From Halorubrum alkaliphilum (GTDB taxonomy: Archaea; Halobacteriota; Halobacteria; Halobacteriales; Haloferacaceae), in contig NZ_JAGGKQ010000027.1 of the NCBI RefSeq assembly GCF_017873815.1, positions 1-38,835 of the forward strand: a stretch of 38,835 bases of DNA. Direction: 5' to 3'. The notes below the pieces were generated by a model that saw only the letters and a list, made by a program, of their open reading frames with translations, did no database searches and had not been told where the DNA came from. Position numbers and translations under genes: made by a program. Positions 1 through 7,610 of the stretch are shown piece by piece. Position 1 is the first letter of the stretch; each line of letters opens with the position of its first letter.

Positions 1-87
1 CCATACGAAGAACTTCGTCGAGTCGTCAGCAATAATGAGGTTATCTCACGGGCTCACGCTGTGCCGGCTGTCGAGACCTCGGGGTAA
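1..87 (+). CDS. C-terminal end of an unidentified protein (5' truncated by window edge)
   Basis: Frame 1 is open from the first base to a TAA at 85-87 and encodes 28 residues beginning PYEELRRVV and ending AVETSG. Codon third positions are mixed rather than strongly GC-rich, but the peptide composition looks like a normal haloarchaeal C-terminus. No family can be named from so short a tail. It is listed because the window probably starts inside a gene transcribed rightward. Confidence 0.45.
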   Translation, partial: PYEELRRVVSNNEVISRAHAVPAVETSG

Positions 88-277
88 ACACGTACTAGCT
101 CCCGAATGAAGTGAGGTGGGAGTAACTGGCGTGGCCGCCATGATGACATGGTGAGGCCAGCCTGGCCCACCTCGGATCTCTTGTGTACCTGCTAACCCCA
201 ACCCACCAGTGGCGACGCATAGCCAACCGCACGCATCGACACCTCGATCACTCCCTGGTCTCGTTCCGAGGACTACA

Positions 278-517
278 ATGACTGGAGACGAGCTCCCCAA
301 CGGAGGTACGACAGCACGGGAAGCCCTCGAGATGCATCTCGTCCAGGCGCTGACGCGATGTGAGTTGGCCGCAGTCCGTGACCATCTGGAGGCAGCGATA
401 CGACACTGTCGTGATCTCCCGCCCACACCGCTGGTTGAGTGCCCGCTGTGTGGCTGCGTCGGACTCCCAAAACGAATCCGGCTCCACGACTGTTCATGGC
501 GTCCTGGCCACGACTGA
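278..517 (+). CDS. Small zinc-finger-like haloarchaeal protein
   Basis: Encodes 79 residues from the ATG at 278; the same frame is open upstream to 209, but the extra 23 residues are Pro/Ser/Thr-rich and look non-coding. The N-terminal half is a predicted helix (REALEMHLVQALTRCEL...). The C-terminal half carries CPLCGC, a basic stretch, then HDC, so two Cys pairs and a His could form a compact zinc site. Such short Cys-rich proteins are common on haloarchaeal plasmids and in proviruses, where they are usually of unknown function. It stands alone, 153 bases before the Mrr-like gene. Zinc binding is inferred from spacing only. Confidence 0.6.
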   Translation: MTGDELPNGGTTAREALEMHLVQALTRCELAAVRDHLEAAIRHCRDLPPTPLVECPLCGCVGLPKRIRLHDCSWRPGHD

Positions 518-633
518 CAGCCGGGTGGTATCTTTGATTGTGTAGTGCTATCAACTAGTACCACTGGCTGTTTCCGGAGTAGAAGATGGCAGTTATTGAG
601 CTGTCGAAACCGCAACCGCCCACCACCTACAAG

Positions 634-648
634 AAAGGTCTAAAACAC
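634..648 (+). promoter_or_regulatory. Likely TATA box of the Mrr-like gene
   Basis: The run GGTCTAAAAC lies about 30 bases upstream of the ATG at 671, the usual position for a leaderless haloarchaeal transcript. No Shine-Dalgarno sequence precedes the ATG, which fits leaderless expression. Confidence 0.4.
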
Positions 649-670
649 CCCTGTCGCATCCCAACACACA

Positions 671-1561
671 ATGAACGTCCCGCGTAGCGAACTCCTCACG
701 CAATTACGGGCGCTCGACGAGTACGAATTCGAGAAGTTGATCGCAGACATCTGGAAGTACAGAGGATGGGACACCACCGTCACAGATCAATCCAGAGACG
801 GCGGCATCGACGTGATCGCCAGAAAGGACCTCCCGTTCGACCAAAAGCAACTCATCCAAGCCAAACGGTACGCCAAGGACAACAAGATCCGCCTCAAGCA
901 TGTCCAGCAGTACAGCAGCCTCTATCTGGACAAGAGCCCGGACCGTGACGTCGACGCCGATGTCGTCGCGCTTGTGACGACCAGCAATCTCACCCAGCCC
1001 GCTCGCGAGAAGGCGGCCGAACACAATCTCCGGATTGTCGACGGAGAGAAGCTCACACAGATGATCGTCGAGTGGGACCTCTCGGAGATCATCTCCGACT
1101 ATATCGATCCCGACGCCGAGTCGGAGTCGGCGTTTCACGACGATATCGACACCTCCGTCGAAACGTACGAGGGCTCACGCAATTGGGCGATGGTCGAAGA
1201 ATTCAACGGGATGACAATCTCCTCAAGTGAGGATATGAAACTCACCGCCACCGTCGACGAGACACTGGCGTACACGGTTCACCACGGCCAGTCCTACCAG
1301 AACAACCTCGAAGAACGACGAAACATCCACTATCTCGACGGGCTCGATGACGAACAACTTGACCGGCTCAAGTATATCGCCAACGACCTCGGGATGCGAT
1401 TCTTGCTCGGGGACAGGCCAAACGAATGGAAAATCTACGACAAGGGCGAGGGGCCGATTGACCCCCATCGAACGGTCGAGATCGGAATGCGGATTTTGAA
1501 CGGCGTCTTCGGATCGGCGTTCGGTGATGCCGACATCGATGTCGCAGTCGGCAACCGATAG
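671..1561 (+). CDS. Mrr-type restriction endonuclease (type IV-like)
   Basis: A 296-residue protein. Residues about 15-120 match the Mrr_cat fold: YEFEKLIADIW, then GW, then RDGGIDVIA, then LIQAKRY. In PD-(D/E)XK terms D47 and the Q63-A-K65 triad are the catalytic signature, with Glu19/21 as the helix acid. Family members cleave modified (often methylated) or foreign DNA. Residues about 120-296 form a separate domain with no recognisable motif, perhaps for target recognition. It heads the plus-strand accessory cluster and is followed after 30 bases by a gene carrying the shared leader element. A defence role is inferred; the modification it might recognise is unknown. The transglycosylase-like gene 2.2 kb downstream raises the possibility of a link with 7-deazaguanine DNA. 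Confidence 0.85.
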   Translation: MNVPRSELLTQLRALDEYEFEKLIADIWKYRGWDTTVTDQSRDGGIDVIARKDLPFDQKQLIQAKRYAKDNKIRLKHVQQYSSLYLDKSPDRDVDADVVALVTTSNLTQPAREKAAEHNLRIVDGEKLTQMIVEWDLSEIISDYIDPDAESESAFHDDIDTSVETYEGSRNWAMVEEFNGMTISSSEDMKLTATVDETLAYTVHHGQSYQNNLEERRNIHYLDGLDDEQLDRLKYIANDLGMRFLLGDRPNEWKIYDKGEGPIDPHRTVEIGMRILNGVFGSAFGDADIDVAVGNR

Positions 1562-1591
1562 AGAGTTTCTATCTCCCGGTTTGAGTGAAAG
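1561..1591 (+). promoter_or_regulatory. Shared leader element, copy 1
   Basis: GAGAGTTTCTATCTCCCGG lies between the Mrr-like gene and the ATG at 1592. ATCT (1571-1574) can pair with AGAT just before and at the start codon. It belongs to a set of six similar leaders in the first 9.6 kb of the window. Confidence 0.45.
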
Positions 1592-2254
1592 ATGGCGTTC
1601 ATAGACACCGAAGAGAATCAGTACTCGCAGTACATCGAGAACCGGCACAGTCAACTCGCAAGCGAACACGGTCGCGATAACGTCTTGATCGCGGAGGTCG
1701 ACGGCGAGGTCGTCACGCTGGTCGGAGACGGCGTCGGCCTGATCGAGCCGCTCGATATCACCACCACACAGTTCACCGAGGGAATCGAAATCGACGGACA
1801 CCGCGTGGAGCCGGCGCTCGTCCCGCTGTTCGAAGAGCCAGTCCCGTGGTTCGAAGGCAACCACGATCTGTTCGAGCTCACCGCAGGCGGTATCGGAAAG
1901 CCGTGCGCGCTCTCTCCCACCGGCATCGTCCTTCTCGACTTCGGCAAGCGCCGGTTCTACGAAGATCGAGTCGAGCGGTATGCGACCAACGACACGCTCG
2001 ATGGCATTCCCATCGTCGCGACCGAGGCCGACGCGATCGCCAGCGGCGAGCACAGTACGTGGATCTCCACCGACGAGTCCAGCGTCTGGACGTACGAGTA
2101 CGTCCCGTTCGTCGAACCCGTCCAGACAACGGCCCAGCTCGAAACGCAACTCGAAGCGGTGTTCTCCAACACGCCGAATTGGGACGAGCTCTTCGAGGCG
2201 ACCGCGGCGGTCTACGAAGACGAGATGGCGGAGATGCGAGACACCGACGGATGA
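1592..2254 (+). CDS. Conserved-looking hypothetical protein, 220 aa
   Basis: I do not recognise the family. The protein is strongly acidic and appears soluble, with no signal peptide or membrane segment. The first 50 residues are helical and followed by alternating beta-type stretches (VLIAEVDGEVVTLVGDGVGLIEPL, with later GIVLLDFGKRRFYED). The ATG at 1592 is preceded by the shared leader element. The stop codon overlaps the next gene in an ATGA arrangement at 2251-2254, so the two are probably translated together. Codon use matches its neighbours. It may work with the Mrr-like protein 30 bases upstream, but that is only position-based inference. Confidence 0.7.
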   Translation: MAFIDTEENQYSQYIENRHSQLASEHGRDNVLIAEVDGEVVTLVGDGVGLIEPLDITTTQFTEGIEIDGHRVEPALVPLFEEPVPWFEGNHDLFELTAGGIGKPCALSPTGIVLLDFGKRRFYEDRVERYATNDTLDGIPIVATEADAIASGEHSTWISTDESSVWTYEYVPFVEPVQTTAQLETQLEAVFSNTPNWDELFEATAAVYEDEMAEMRDTDG

Positions 2255-2784
2255 ACGAATCCTACAGGGAACTGCTCCACACGAGCAGCACCTGCCCGTT
2301 CTGTGGGTGCGAGCCAGTCGATTCGAGACTTATCGGGCTCAACGCCGTCGTCTGTCAGGTCTGTGGCGAGAACATCCACCTCCACAGCGCGGCGTACGCA
2401 ACGATTTTCGCAGACGGGACCGCGATCGAACTCTGGGACTACCCACCACAAGCGAGAGCGTGGCGCGAGTCGGGGACCCACAACGCGGTGTTCATCGAGC
2501 CGAGCCTCAGTACTGACGAACTGACTGACCAACAGCAGACCGCGATCGCCGCGTTCGCGAACAGCACCCACAGGGACGCACTCAAGCGCCGACCGGTCGA
2601 AGATATCGAGGCGAAGTACCTCAAAGCAATCCGGCGCGACCGGACCTACGGAGACGGTGGCTCAAGCGAGCGGCAGGTGAAACAATCGATCGACGGCCCG
2701 GTAATCTTGACCAGCCAGTTCCTGTACGCGCCAGATCCGGATGCGATGTGCGAAGCGACGGAGACGCAAGCGACCTTGTTCTGA
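2251..2784 (+). CDS. Zinc-ribbon hypothetical protein, 177 aa
   Basis: Starts at the ATG at 2251, which overlaps the upstream stop by four bases; the open frame extends further upstream but only as a shadow of the previous gene. The N-terminus holds CPFCGC and, about 25 residues later, CQVCG, a four-Cys zinc ribbon (residues about 15-45). The rest has no recognisable motif and includes an RRDRTYGDGGSSE loop. It is likely a DNA-, RNA- or protein-binding partner of the preceding gene. Function unknown. Confidence 0.7.
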   Translation: MNESYRELLHTSSTCPFCGCEPVDSRLIGLNAVVCQVCGENIHLHSAAYATIFADGTAIELWDYPPQARAWRESGTHNAVFIEPSLSTDELTDQQQTAIAAFANSTHRDALKRRPVEDIEAKYLKAIRRDRTYGDGGSSERQVKQSIDGPVILTSQFLYAPDPDAMCEATETQATLF

Positions 2785-2870
2785 GAGAGCCAAGAAACGG
2801 GGCAGGCCCGTTGTCGCGGCCTCTGACAAACAATCGTAGCGGGTGTAGAACAAAATATCCGTCGAAACAA

Positions 2871-2903
2871 ATAGAATTTGTAATCTCCGTGAGAAGTGAA
2901 GAG
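2871..2903 (+). promoter_or_regulatory. Shared leader element, copy 2
   Basis: AGAATTTGTAATCTCCGTG followed by GAGAAGTGAAGAG directly before the ATG at 2904. ATCTC (2883-2887) can pair with GAGAT at 2901-2905, which covers the ribosome binding site and start codon. It resembles the other five leaders. Confidence 0.45.
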
Positions 2904-3245
2904 ATGTATTCAGAGATGATCCCGAACGGTGGGCTGAACAGCGCCCAGCGCCGACACATCCAACGCGACATCGCCCGGTGGAAATTGGAGTTGGAGATGG
3001 CTAATTCATACACTACCAGCGAGTTGAGCCATTACATTTCCGAACTCCAAGAGATGGAGGACACGACGTTGGTCCGGTGGTGGATGGACAACGTTGGCGA
3101 GTGGGTCGCTTCGCGACGAGACCTCGACGTGCCGCTCGATGTAGACATGGAAGACTGGATCGAAGACCAGTTCGAAGTCCTCATCGACGGCGAAGCAACT
3201 GGGTACGGATTCGTCGTAGACGTTGAGTTGCCGCAGCCGACGTGA
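2904..3245 (+). CDS. Hypothetical protein, 113 aa
   Basis: The frame is open from 2748, but the ATG at 2904 is the better start: it follows a purine-rich GAAGAG site and the shared leader, and the upstream part overlaps the previous gene. The protein is acidic, mostly helical (SAQRRHIQRDIARWKLELEM), with paired Trp residues in VRWWMDNVGEWV and an acidic C-terminus. No known family is recognised. The following gene begins 48 bases later on the same strand. Confidence 0.6.
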   Translation: MYSEMIPNGGLNSAQRRHIQRDIARWKLELEMANSYTTSELSHYISELQEMEDTTLVRWWMDNVGEWVASRRDLDVPLDVDMEDWIEDQFEVLIDGEATGYGFVVDVELPQPT

Positions 3246-3293
3246 AACTCACGCGAGAGGAGAAGAGTTCGAACAACCACACCCACCGACACC

Positions 3294-3704
3294 ATGAATT
3301 CCGATAGCGCACCAACGACCAGCAGCACCGACACCGGACTGTACTTCGACGACGCCGAGGCACTCGCCCAGCAGTATCGCGAAAAGCGAGACACGATCAA
3401 GCGGAAAGAAGCGGCACTCACGGCGCTCAGCAAACGTCTGGAAACGATCGACTGTGATATCGGCGGCGCGAACCTCGATATCGACGACGACGGTGTCATC
3501 ACCGTCTCGATATCGAGTCCGCGATTCCCCGACGAGGTCAAGTCGATGCTCCACGATTTTCAATGGCCCCGAAAGTTCGCCACCGGCTACGATACGATGT
3601 CCCGCTGTCTGACCTGGAGCCTGAAAACCGACATCGAGACGCTGATCGAAGACCACGAACGAATCCAGCAGCCACAGGGTCGCGCCGTCCCGCAGACAGC
3701 TTGA
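3294..3704 (+). CDS. Hypothetical protein, 136 aa, coiled-coil N-terminus
   Basis: The protein has a disordered Ser/Thr start, a charged helix likely to be a coiled coil (about residues 20-55, EALAQQYREKRDTIKRKEAA), then a short beta-rich domain (DIDDDGVITVSISSPRFPDEV). The family is not recognised. No ribosome binding site is obvious upstream, though GAGAGGAGAAGAG lies about 30 bases before the ATG. Its place just before the transglycosylase-like gene makes a functional link possible but unproven. Confidence 0.6.
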   Translation: MNSDSAPTTSSTDTGLYFDDAEALAQQYREKRDTIKRKEAALTALSKRLETIDCDIGGANLDIDDDGVITVSISSPRFPDEVKSMLHDFQWPRKFATGYDTMSRCLTWSLKTDIETLIEDHERIQQPQGRAVPQTA

Positions 3705-3735
3705 GGGTGTTTCTAGACTCCGAAGGTGGGTAGGA
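3703..3735 (+). promoter_or_regulatory. Shared leader element, copy 3
   Basis: GAGGGTGTTTCTAGACTCCG followed by AAGGTGGGTAGGAGT. ACTCC and GGAGT can form a five-pair stem that includes the GGAG sequence. The ATG at 3752 lies 17 bases beyond. Confidence 0.45.
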
Positions 3736-3751
3736 GTGAGAGATAAGAATA

Positions 3752-4882
3752 ATGCAAGAAGACGTTAAACAGCGAATCTTGGCGAATCGGAGCGCCGTCG
3801 TCGACATCTACCTGTCGGGGGGCAACGGCCGGATGTTCTGGCCGTGTCGGCTCCAACCGTTCGATGAGTCGATCCCCACCGTCCGGCGCAGCTCCTCAAA
3901 GTACATCATCGACTCCGGGTTTAACGAGCCGGAGACCAACACGGACACCCCGGTCAACGCCACGCTGGGCGATTTTGTGGGCGAAAGCACGTCACAGAGT
4001 GAGCCGTCGCGAGACGCCCCAATCTCGGGGCCGGACATCAAGGAGCTCGTCGACGCCGCCTACGAGCGACGGGCCGACTATATCATTCCCAACGACACGG
4101 TGAACACGCCCAATGTGGCGATGCGAACGGCGATCGAAGAGACCGCAGAGAAGGTCGATGCCTTCCTCGATTACGTCGACGAGACCACCTTCCCGGCGAC
4201 GGTTATCGTCCCCCTCCAGCCAAACCATGCGCTCCACTTTGCGTATCTGGCAGAGCACTACCCGCGACAGGCGAAGCGCGGCCACTTCGCACTCGGCGGG
4301 ATGAAGAACCTCACGCTCCACGAGCAAGTCGCGTGTATCCGAGGCTTCCGTGAGGTCGCAGGGTATGAGCCGTCCGTCCACGCTTTCGGTGTGGGCTCCT
4401 CTCGCGTGCTCATCGAAGCCCTGCGGGATGATCCGGCGTTACTCCAGTCGGTCGACTTTTCCACGCCGCAACACCACGCCACCTCCGGCCGTATCGCCGG
4501 GACCTCGCGCATTCCGATCTACGTTGGGACCGCCCAGGGGACCGACAGTGCAAGCACCTGTGCTCAGCTGATGTCGGCAGAACTGATGGACATCGCTCGG
4601 ATGCTCTCACCGACAATGACGACCGACGAGGACGTGCGAGTCCGGTGGGACCAGTTCGAGAAATACCACAAGCGTCTCGAGAAGAACATCCTCGAAGCGA
4701 ACCCGAACTTCGAGTGGGAACTGCTCAAGGAGCGATACACTTCGTTCGATCAGCTGGTGGCCTCCAGCAGCGACGACCAGATCGACACGGAGTTGCTCGA
4801 GGACTTCCGGGACAAGTTGACTGACCATCTCGATCAGGAGACGTTCGGCGGTGGAGCGAACGCGGCCCTCGGATCCACCTGA
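3752..4882 (+). CDS. tRNA-guanine transglycosylase / DpdA-like enzyme
   Basis: A 376-residue protein whose motif order follows the TGT barrel. IIDSGF (D54-S55-G56) matches the TGT DSGGF substrate pocket, IIPND (D115) a second acidic site, and FALGGMK (G182-G183) the GG[LM] loop. VHAFGVGSS (210-217) matches the TGT GVG loop, and SVDFSTP (D235) sits where TGT has its nucleophilic Asp (FDCVMPTR). TGTs exchange guanine for a 7-deazaguanine in tRNA; DpdA paralogues do this in DNA. The CxCxxC...H zinc site of tRNA enzymes is not visible and only one Cys is nearby, so a non-canonical DpdA-type role is more likely than archaeosine synthesis. A partner-like paralogue lies at 6204-7130. Assignment rests on motif reading and not on alignment. 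Confidence 0.6.
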   Translation: MQEDVKQRILANRSAVVDIYLSGGNGRMFWPCRLQPFDESIPTVRRSSSKYIIDSGFNEPETNTDTPVNATLGDFVGESTSQSEPSRDAPISGPDIKELVDAAYERRADYIIPNDTVNTPNVAMRTAIEETAEKVDAFLDYVDETTFPATVIVPLQPNHALHFAYLAEHYPRQAKRGHFALGGMKNLTLHEQVACIRGFREVAGYEPSVHAFGVGSSRVLIEALRDDPALLQSVDFSTPQHHATSGRIAGTSRIPIYVGTAQGTDSASTCAQLMSAELMDIARMLSPTMTTDEDVRVRWDQFEKYHKRLEKNILEANPNFEWELLKERYTSFDQLVASSSDDQIDTELLEDFRDKLTDHLDQETFGGGANAALGST

Positions 4883-4941
4883 GAGCAGTTGACGAACGCT
4901 GGCGCGAACAAGCACAATAGCACACAGCACACAGCACGGCA

Positions 4942-4955
4942 GTACACTTTTACAG
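4942..4955 (+). promoter_or_regulatory. Likely TATA box of the HTH-MazF module
   Basis: ACACTTTTACAG lies about 27-30 bases upstream of the ATG at 4977, in the position expected for a leaderless haloarchaeal promoter. It indicates that the toxin-antitoxin pair is transcribed separately from the gene before it. Confidence 0.4.
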
Positions 4956-4976
4956 TCGTAGTCACAACGAGGAACC

Positions 4977-5411
4977 ATGACAATGGACATAGAAGAGTTC
5001 GAGGCCGCGGGGGACGAAGACAGCGAACTCTCCACCAGCGAAGCCATCGTGAAGTTCCTTCTCGAAAATCGGGACCAAGCATGGAAGCGCAGTGAGATCG
5101 CAGACAAGATCGACCGCGACCCAAACACCGTCGGAACAAATCTGAGCCGACTGAAGGAGCGCGGTCTCGTCCGCCATCGCAAGAACCACTGGGCGATCAC
5201 GAACAACCGCGAACAGATCATTGAGGCAATCCGGTTCTCAAATGCGCTCTCAGCTCTTAACGAGTCATTTGGGCCGACCATCGAGAGTGAACAGGAAGCG
5301 AAAGAGTGGAGCGATGCACAACCGGATCAGCCACATCCAAGCACCCTTGACACTAAAGATGAATCTACTATCCACCTCGATCTCGACGAGGGGAATAGCA
5401 CAGACCGATGA
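4977..5411 (+). CDS. Winged-helix protein, probable antitoxin/regulator of the MazF-like toxin
   Basis: A 144-residue protein. Residues about 20-75 form a winged helix: SEAIVKFLLENRDQAW, RSEIADKIDRDPNTVGTNLSRLKERGLVRHRKNHWAI. This is the MarR/IclR-like layout in which the NTVGTNLSRLKERGL helix would enter the DNA groove. The tail (80-144) is acidic and low in complexity, as expected for a segment that wraps a toxin. The stop overlaps the start of the toxin gene (ATGA at 5408-5411). A second in-frame ATG at 4983 is an alternative start. The antitoxin role is inferred from the overlap; haloarchaea often pair HTH proteins with PemK/MazF toxins. Confidence 0.7.
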   Translation: MTMDIEEFEAAGDEDSELSTSEAIVKFLLENRDQAWKRSEIADKIDRDPNTVGTNLSRLKERGLVRHRKNHWAITNNREQIIEAIRFSNALSALNESFGPTIESEQEAKEWSDAQPDQPHPSTLDTKDESTIHLDLDEGNSTDR

Positions 5412-5800
5412 GGAGACAACGGGGCGTCGAATACGAAGTAGGAGACGTTGTCTGGACTGTCGATCCGTTCAAACTCGGTAGCGACGTCAGCCGAATGTTC
5501 GCCGTGATCTCCACAGACACATACCCATTCGAAGACCAGCAATTCATCGGAGTGGCGATCACCACCACTTCCCATCTCATCAGCCACCCACTCCCCGACA
5601 GATACTGGGATGTGGGGAGAACACCAGAAGAGTCGTATATTCTTCCACTCTCCATCCACAGCCCGAAGGTTTCAAACATCCAAGCACCGCCAAACTATGA
5701 CGCAATCACGGACCCATGGCAGGGTCGGCTCAAGTCAGAATTCGTCGAAAAAGTGATCGGAGAGATTACTTTCACACTTAACCTCAAATCCCGATACTAA
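5408..5800 (+). CDS. PemK/MazF-family toxin (mRNA interferase-like)
   Basis: A 130-residue protein with the MazF-like SH3 barrel order: EYEVGDVVWTVDP at the first strand (the G-D-V-V-W motif), SRMFAVISTDTYPFEDQQFIGVAITTT in the core, then SYILPLS and a terminal helix (EFVEKVIGEITFTLN). The family cleaves RNA at short sequences and arrests growth unless held by its antitoxin. The ATG overlaps the upstream HTH gene stop by four bases. The length is close to the usual 110-130 residues and nothing looks truncated. It sits between the transglycosylase-like gene and its putative paralogue. Confidence 0.7.
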   Translation: MRRQRGVEYEVGDVVWTVDPFKLGSDVSRMFAVISTDTYPFEDQQFIGVAITTTSHLISHPLPDRYWDVGRTPEESYILPLSIHSPKVSNIQAPPNYDAITDPWQGRLKSEFVEKVIGEITFTLNLKSRY

Positions 5801-5807
5801 CCCGCGA

Positions 5808-5842
5808 TCGGGAGGGGTTTGTAGCCTCCGAGAGGAGGTGAG
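5808..5842 (+). promoter_or_regulatory. Shared leader element, copy 4, with strong ribosome binding site
   Basis: GGGAGGGGTTTGTAGCCTCC is followed by GAGAGGAGGTGAG and the ATG at 5843. CCTCC (5825-5829) and GGAGG (5834-5838) form a five-pair hairpin with a GAGA loop that would sequester the Shine-Dalgarno sequence. This is the clearest hairpin of the six leaders. Confidence 0.55.
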
Positions 5843-6178
5843 ATGGAGACAAAAGAGAAAGAAGAACTCGGCGTCAGAACGCGAACCCGAACGGAGGGCC
5901 GCATCGAGGGCATCCTCGAGCCGGCGTTGTTCGAAAGTCAAATCGACTCCGAGACAGATCTGTATTGGGGACTCCCAGTAGAGTTTTTCACCGTCGAACA
6001 CGGCTCCGTATATCTCGACGCGAAGGTCGCCAACGAACTCACGTGGATGGTGACCAGCCACATCGGTTCGACACTCGAGATCACCGCACTCCCGCAGAAA
6101 TTCGTCGTCGACGACACCGAATACGCGGTGAACCCCGGCTTCTGGGCATCCACGATCGACGAATCCGAAATCCGGTGA
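5843..6178 (+). CDS. Hypothetical protein, 111 aa
   Basis: The start at 5843 lies three bases after a GGAGGTG site. The N-terminus is charged and helical, and the rest is beta-rich (GLPVEFFTVEHGSVYLDAKVANELTWMV ... LEITALPQKFVVDDTEYAVN). It appears soluble and acidic. I do not recognise the family. The next gene begins 25 bases after its stop, so it is probably cotranscribed with the transglycosylase-paralogue gene. Confidence 0.6.
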   Translation: METKEKEELGVRTRTRTEGRIEGILEPALFESQIDSETDLYWGLPVEFFTVEHGSVYLDAKVANELTWMVTSHIGSTLEITALPQKFVVDDTEYAVNPGFWASTIDESEIR

Positions 6179-6203
6179 GCCACGGCTCAGCGACACCCCC
6201 ATC

Positions 6204-7130
6204 ATGAACAGCCTTTCACAGCACATCGCAGACGACGACGACCGAACCCGCATCGCGTCGCGTTCGGATATCGACGTGTTCGTTCCGAAACTCGATGACT
6301 CTCGCTACGTGTCGGATCTGGCGGGCGACTATTGGCCATACCGGTCGGTCACTCTCGAACAGGCGTGTGAACTACCAAAGGCAGTCGAACGAACGCGCCG
6401 CCGGACACAGACACTCCGACTCGTCGACAATCGACCACCGGGAAGCAACTTCCCGTTGGACCTCTTCGAGACGGCCAACAACGCTCATGTCGACGAGGTG
6501 CTCCCGGCGAGTTACACTGGGACGGCGAGAGACGCGATCGCGGACGCGGTTCGGCTGTACTCCAACTACGATTTCCAGACAGAGCCGACGCTCATCATCC
6601 CGGTCGTCCCGCCGTTCGAAATGACCGGAGCGTGTATCAAGCATCTCCTGTACGAAACCGACAGACCCAGCGGGCTGAAGTCGATCAACAACCCGACCGA
6701 CTTCGCCATCCGTGGGCTCTCCTCGCGAACACAGAGTTACGAACAGTTCAAAGAGATCCTCATGACGATCGAGAGCGTCCTCGAGGGTGGCGTCAATGTA
6801 AACATCCACGCCCCCCATGTGAGTGTCGACCTCATCCGAATCGTTCGCAACCACAGCGGGCTCATCAACTCCGTGACGCTCCCCCACGACGCAGCAGGGC
6901 TCGCAACCACCGAATCGACATCGTATCTCTCAGCGAAAGGCGCGGAGAATCTCACAGCCGACTCGTGTCCGTTGGTCCAACTCGCTGGCGAGTTGAGTCT
7001 GCTCACGAGCGACTTGATCGACGACGACCGGGTGGCGGCCGCACTCGCCGAGTCGAGCATCCCAGACCTCGCACCGGAAACGCCGAAGCCGGACGCCACA
7101 GGAGTCGAACGTCAGTCGACATTCTCGTGA
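6204..7130 (+). CDS. Putative catalytically inactive TGT/DpdA-like paralogue
   Basis: A 308-residue protein that follows the same pattern as the enzyme at 3752-4882. LRLVDNRPPGS (D75) lines up with IIDSGF, VDEVLPASYTG with ADYIIPNDTVN, and TLIIPVVPPFEM with TVIVPLQPNHAL. DFAIRGLSS lines up with HFALGGMKN, NIHAPHVSVDLIRIV with VHAFGVGSSRVLIEA, and LINSVTLPHD with LLQSVDFSTP. The key acids are lost: Ser103 replaces D115 and Thr225 replaces the nucleophile D235, and the DSG pocket has become DNR. The pair recalls the catalytic/non-catalytic heterodimer of eukaryotic TGT (QTRT1/QTRT2). This is inference from manual alignment; structure prediction would settle it. Confidence 0.5.
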   Translation: MNSLSQHIADDDDRTRIASRSDIDVFVPKLDDSRYVSDLAGDYWPYRSVTLEQACELPKAVERTRRRTQTLRLVDNRPPGSNFPLDLFETANNAHVDEVLPASYTGTARDAIADAVRLYSNYDFQTEPTLIIPVVPPFEMTGACIKHLLYETDRPSGLKSINNPTDFAIRGLSSRTQSYEQFKEILMTIESVLEGGVNVNIHAPHVSVDLIRIVRNHSGLINSVTLPHDAAGLATTESTSYLSAKGAENLTADSCPLVQLAGELSLLTSDLIDDDRVAAALAESSIPDLAPETPKPDATGVERQSTFS

Positions 7131-7170
7131 AGACACCGCGAAGACACACGACCCAAAACACCAGAATCCT

Positions 7171-7481
7171 ATGACAGACGACACCGATGAGACCTCGTTC
7201 ACGCTCCACGTTCGCCACGAAGGATACCACGCTGACCAATTCACTCCACACACGCAGATCAACCGGTTTTACCTCGTCGGCTCGGGGACACCATCTGCGG
7301 AACGGCTCGTCGAGACACATCTCTACGCGATCGCAGACGCTGTTATCGGTGACAAACACAGTCTGTCGGACGTCCTACTCCGTGGGATCATCACCGATAT
7401 CGGGAATCCACTCGATATCCAAGTGGTGGACAAAGAGACGTACGCCGACCACGACGGAGCCACGACCTTCGGCCCCCACCT
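7171..7481 (+). pseudogene. 5' part of an unknown gene split by the TnpB element
   Basis: Codes for about 104 residues (MTDDTDETSFTLHV... to TTFGPHL) before the sequence runs into the left end of the insertion sequence. The open frame continues to 7638, but those codons belong to the element. Joining this part to 8877-9078 restores one frame (H-L-G-D-I-W at the junction) and a protein of about 170 residues. The family is not recognised. It lies 40 bases after the transglycosylase-like paralogue and was probably the last or next gene of that operon. Confidence 0.65.
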
Positions 7482-7573
7482 AATACAGCGAGGGAGTCCC
7501 GCCGTTCACGGCGGGCGGGAATCGCGCCATGAGCAACACCCAACCGCAAAACACTATGCTAACCAACTCCCCA

Positions 7574-7586
7574 ATTTATATAAATA
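7574..7586 (+). promoter_or_regulatory. TATA box of tnpB
   Basis: ATTTATATAAATA is centred about 30 bases before the ATG at 7611, a near-ideal haloarchaeal TATA box for a leaderless transcript. Confidence 0.6.
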
Positions 7587-7610
7587 CATAGCACCACATG
7601 TGATGTGTAG

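Noticed and set aside
46-615. Long minus-strand open frame of 189 codons
   Set aside because: Arg/Ser/Gly-rich translation lying opposite the Cys-rich gene at 278-517; typical antisense shadow in GC-rich DNA.
586-687. Short plus-strand frame of 33 codons beginning MAVIELSKPQ
   Set aside because: Overlaps the promoter and start of the Mrr-like gene and shows no recognisable features.
1223-2149. 308-codon minus-strand frame
   Set aside because: Mirrors the two plus-strand genes, with no protein character of its own; explained by codon bias.
1846-2250. Upstream part of the open frame of the zinc-ribbon gene
   Set aside because: Arg-rich and overlapping another gene; the ATGA junction at 2251 gives a better start.
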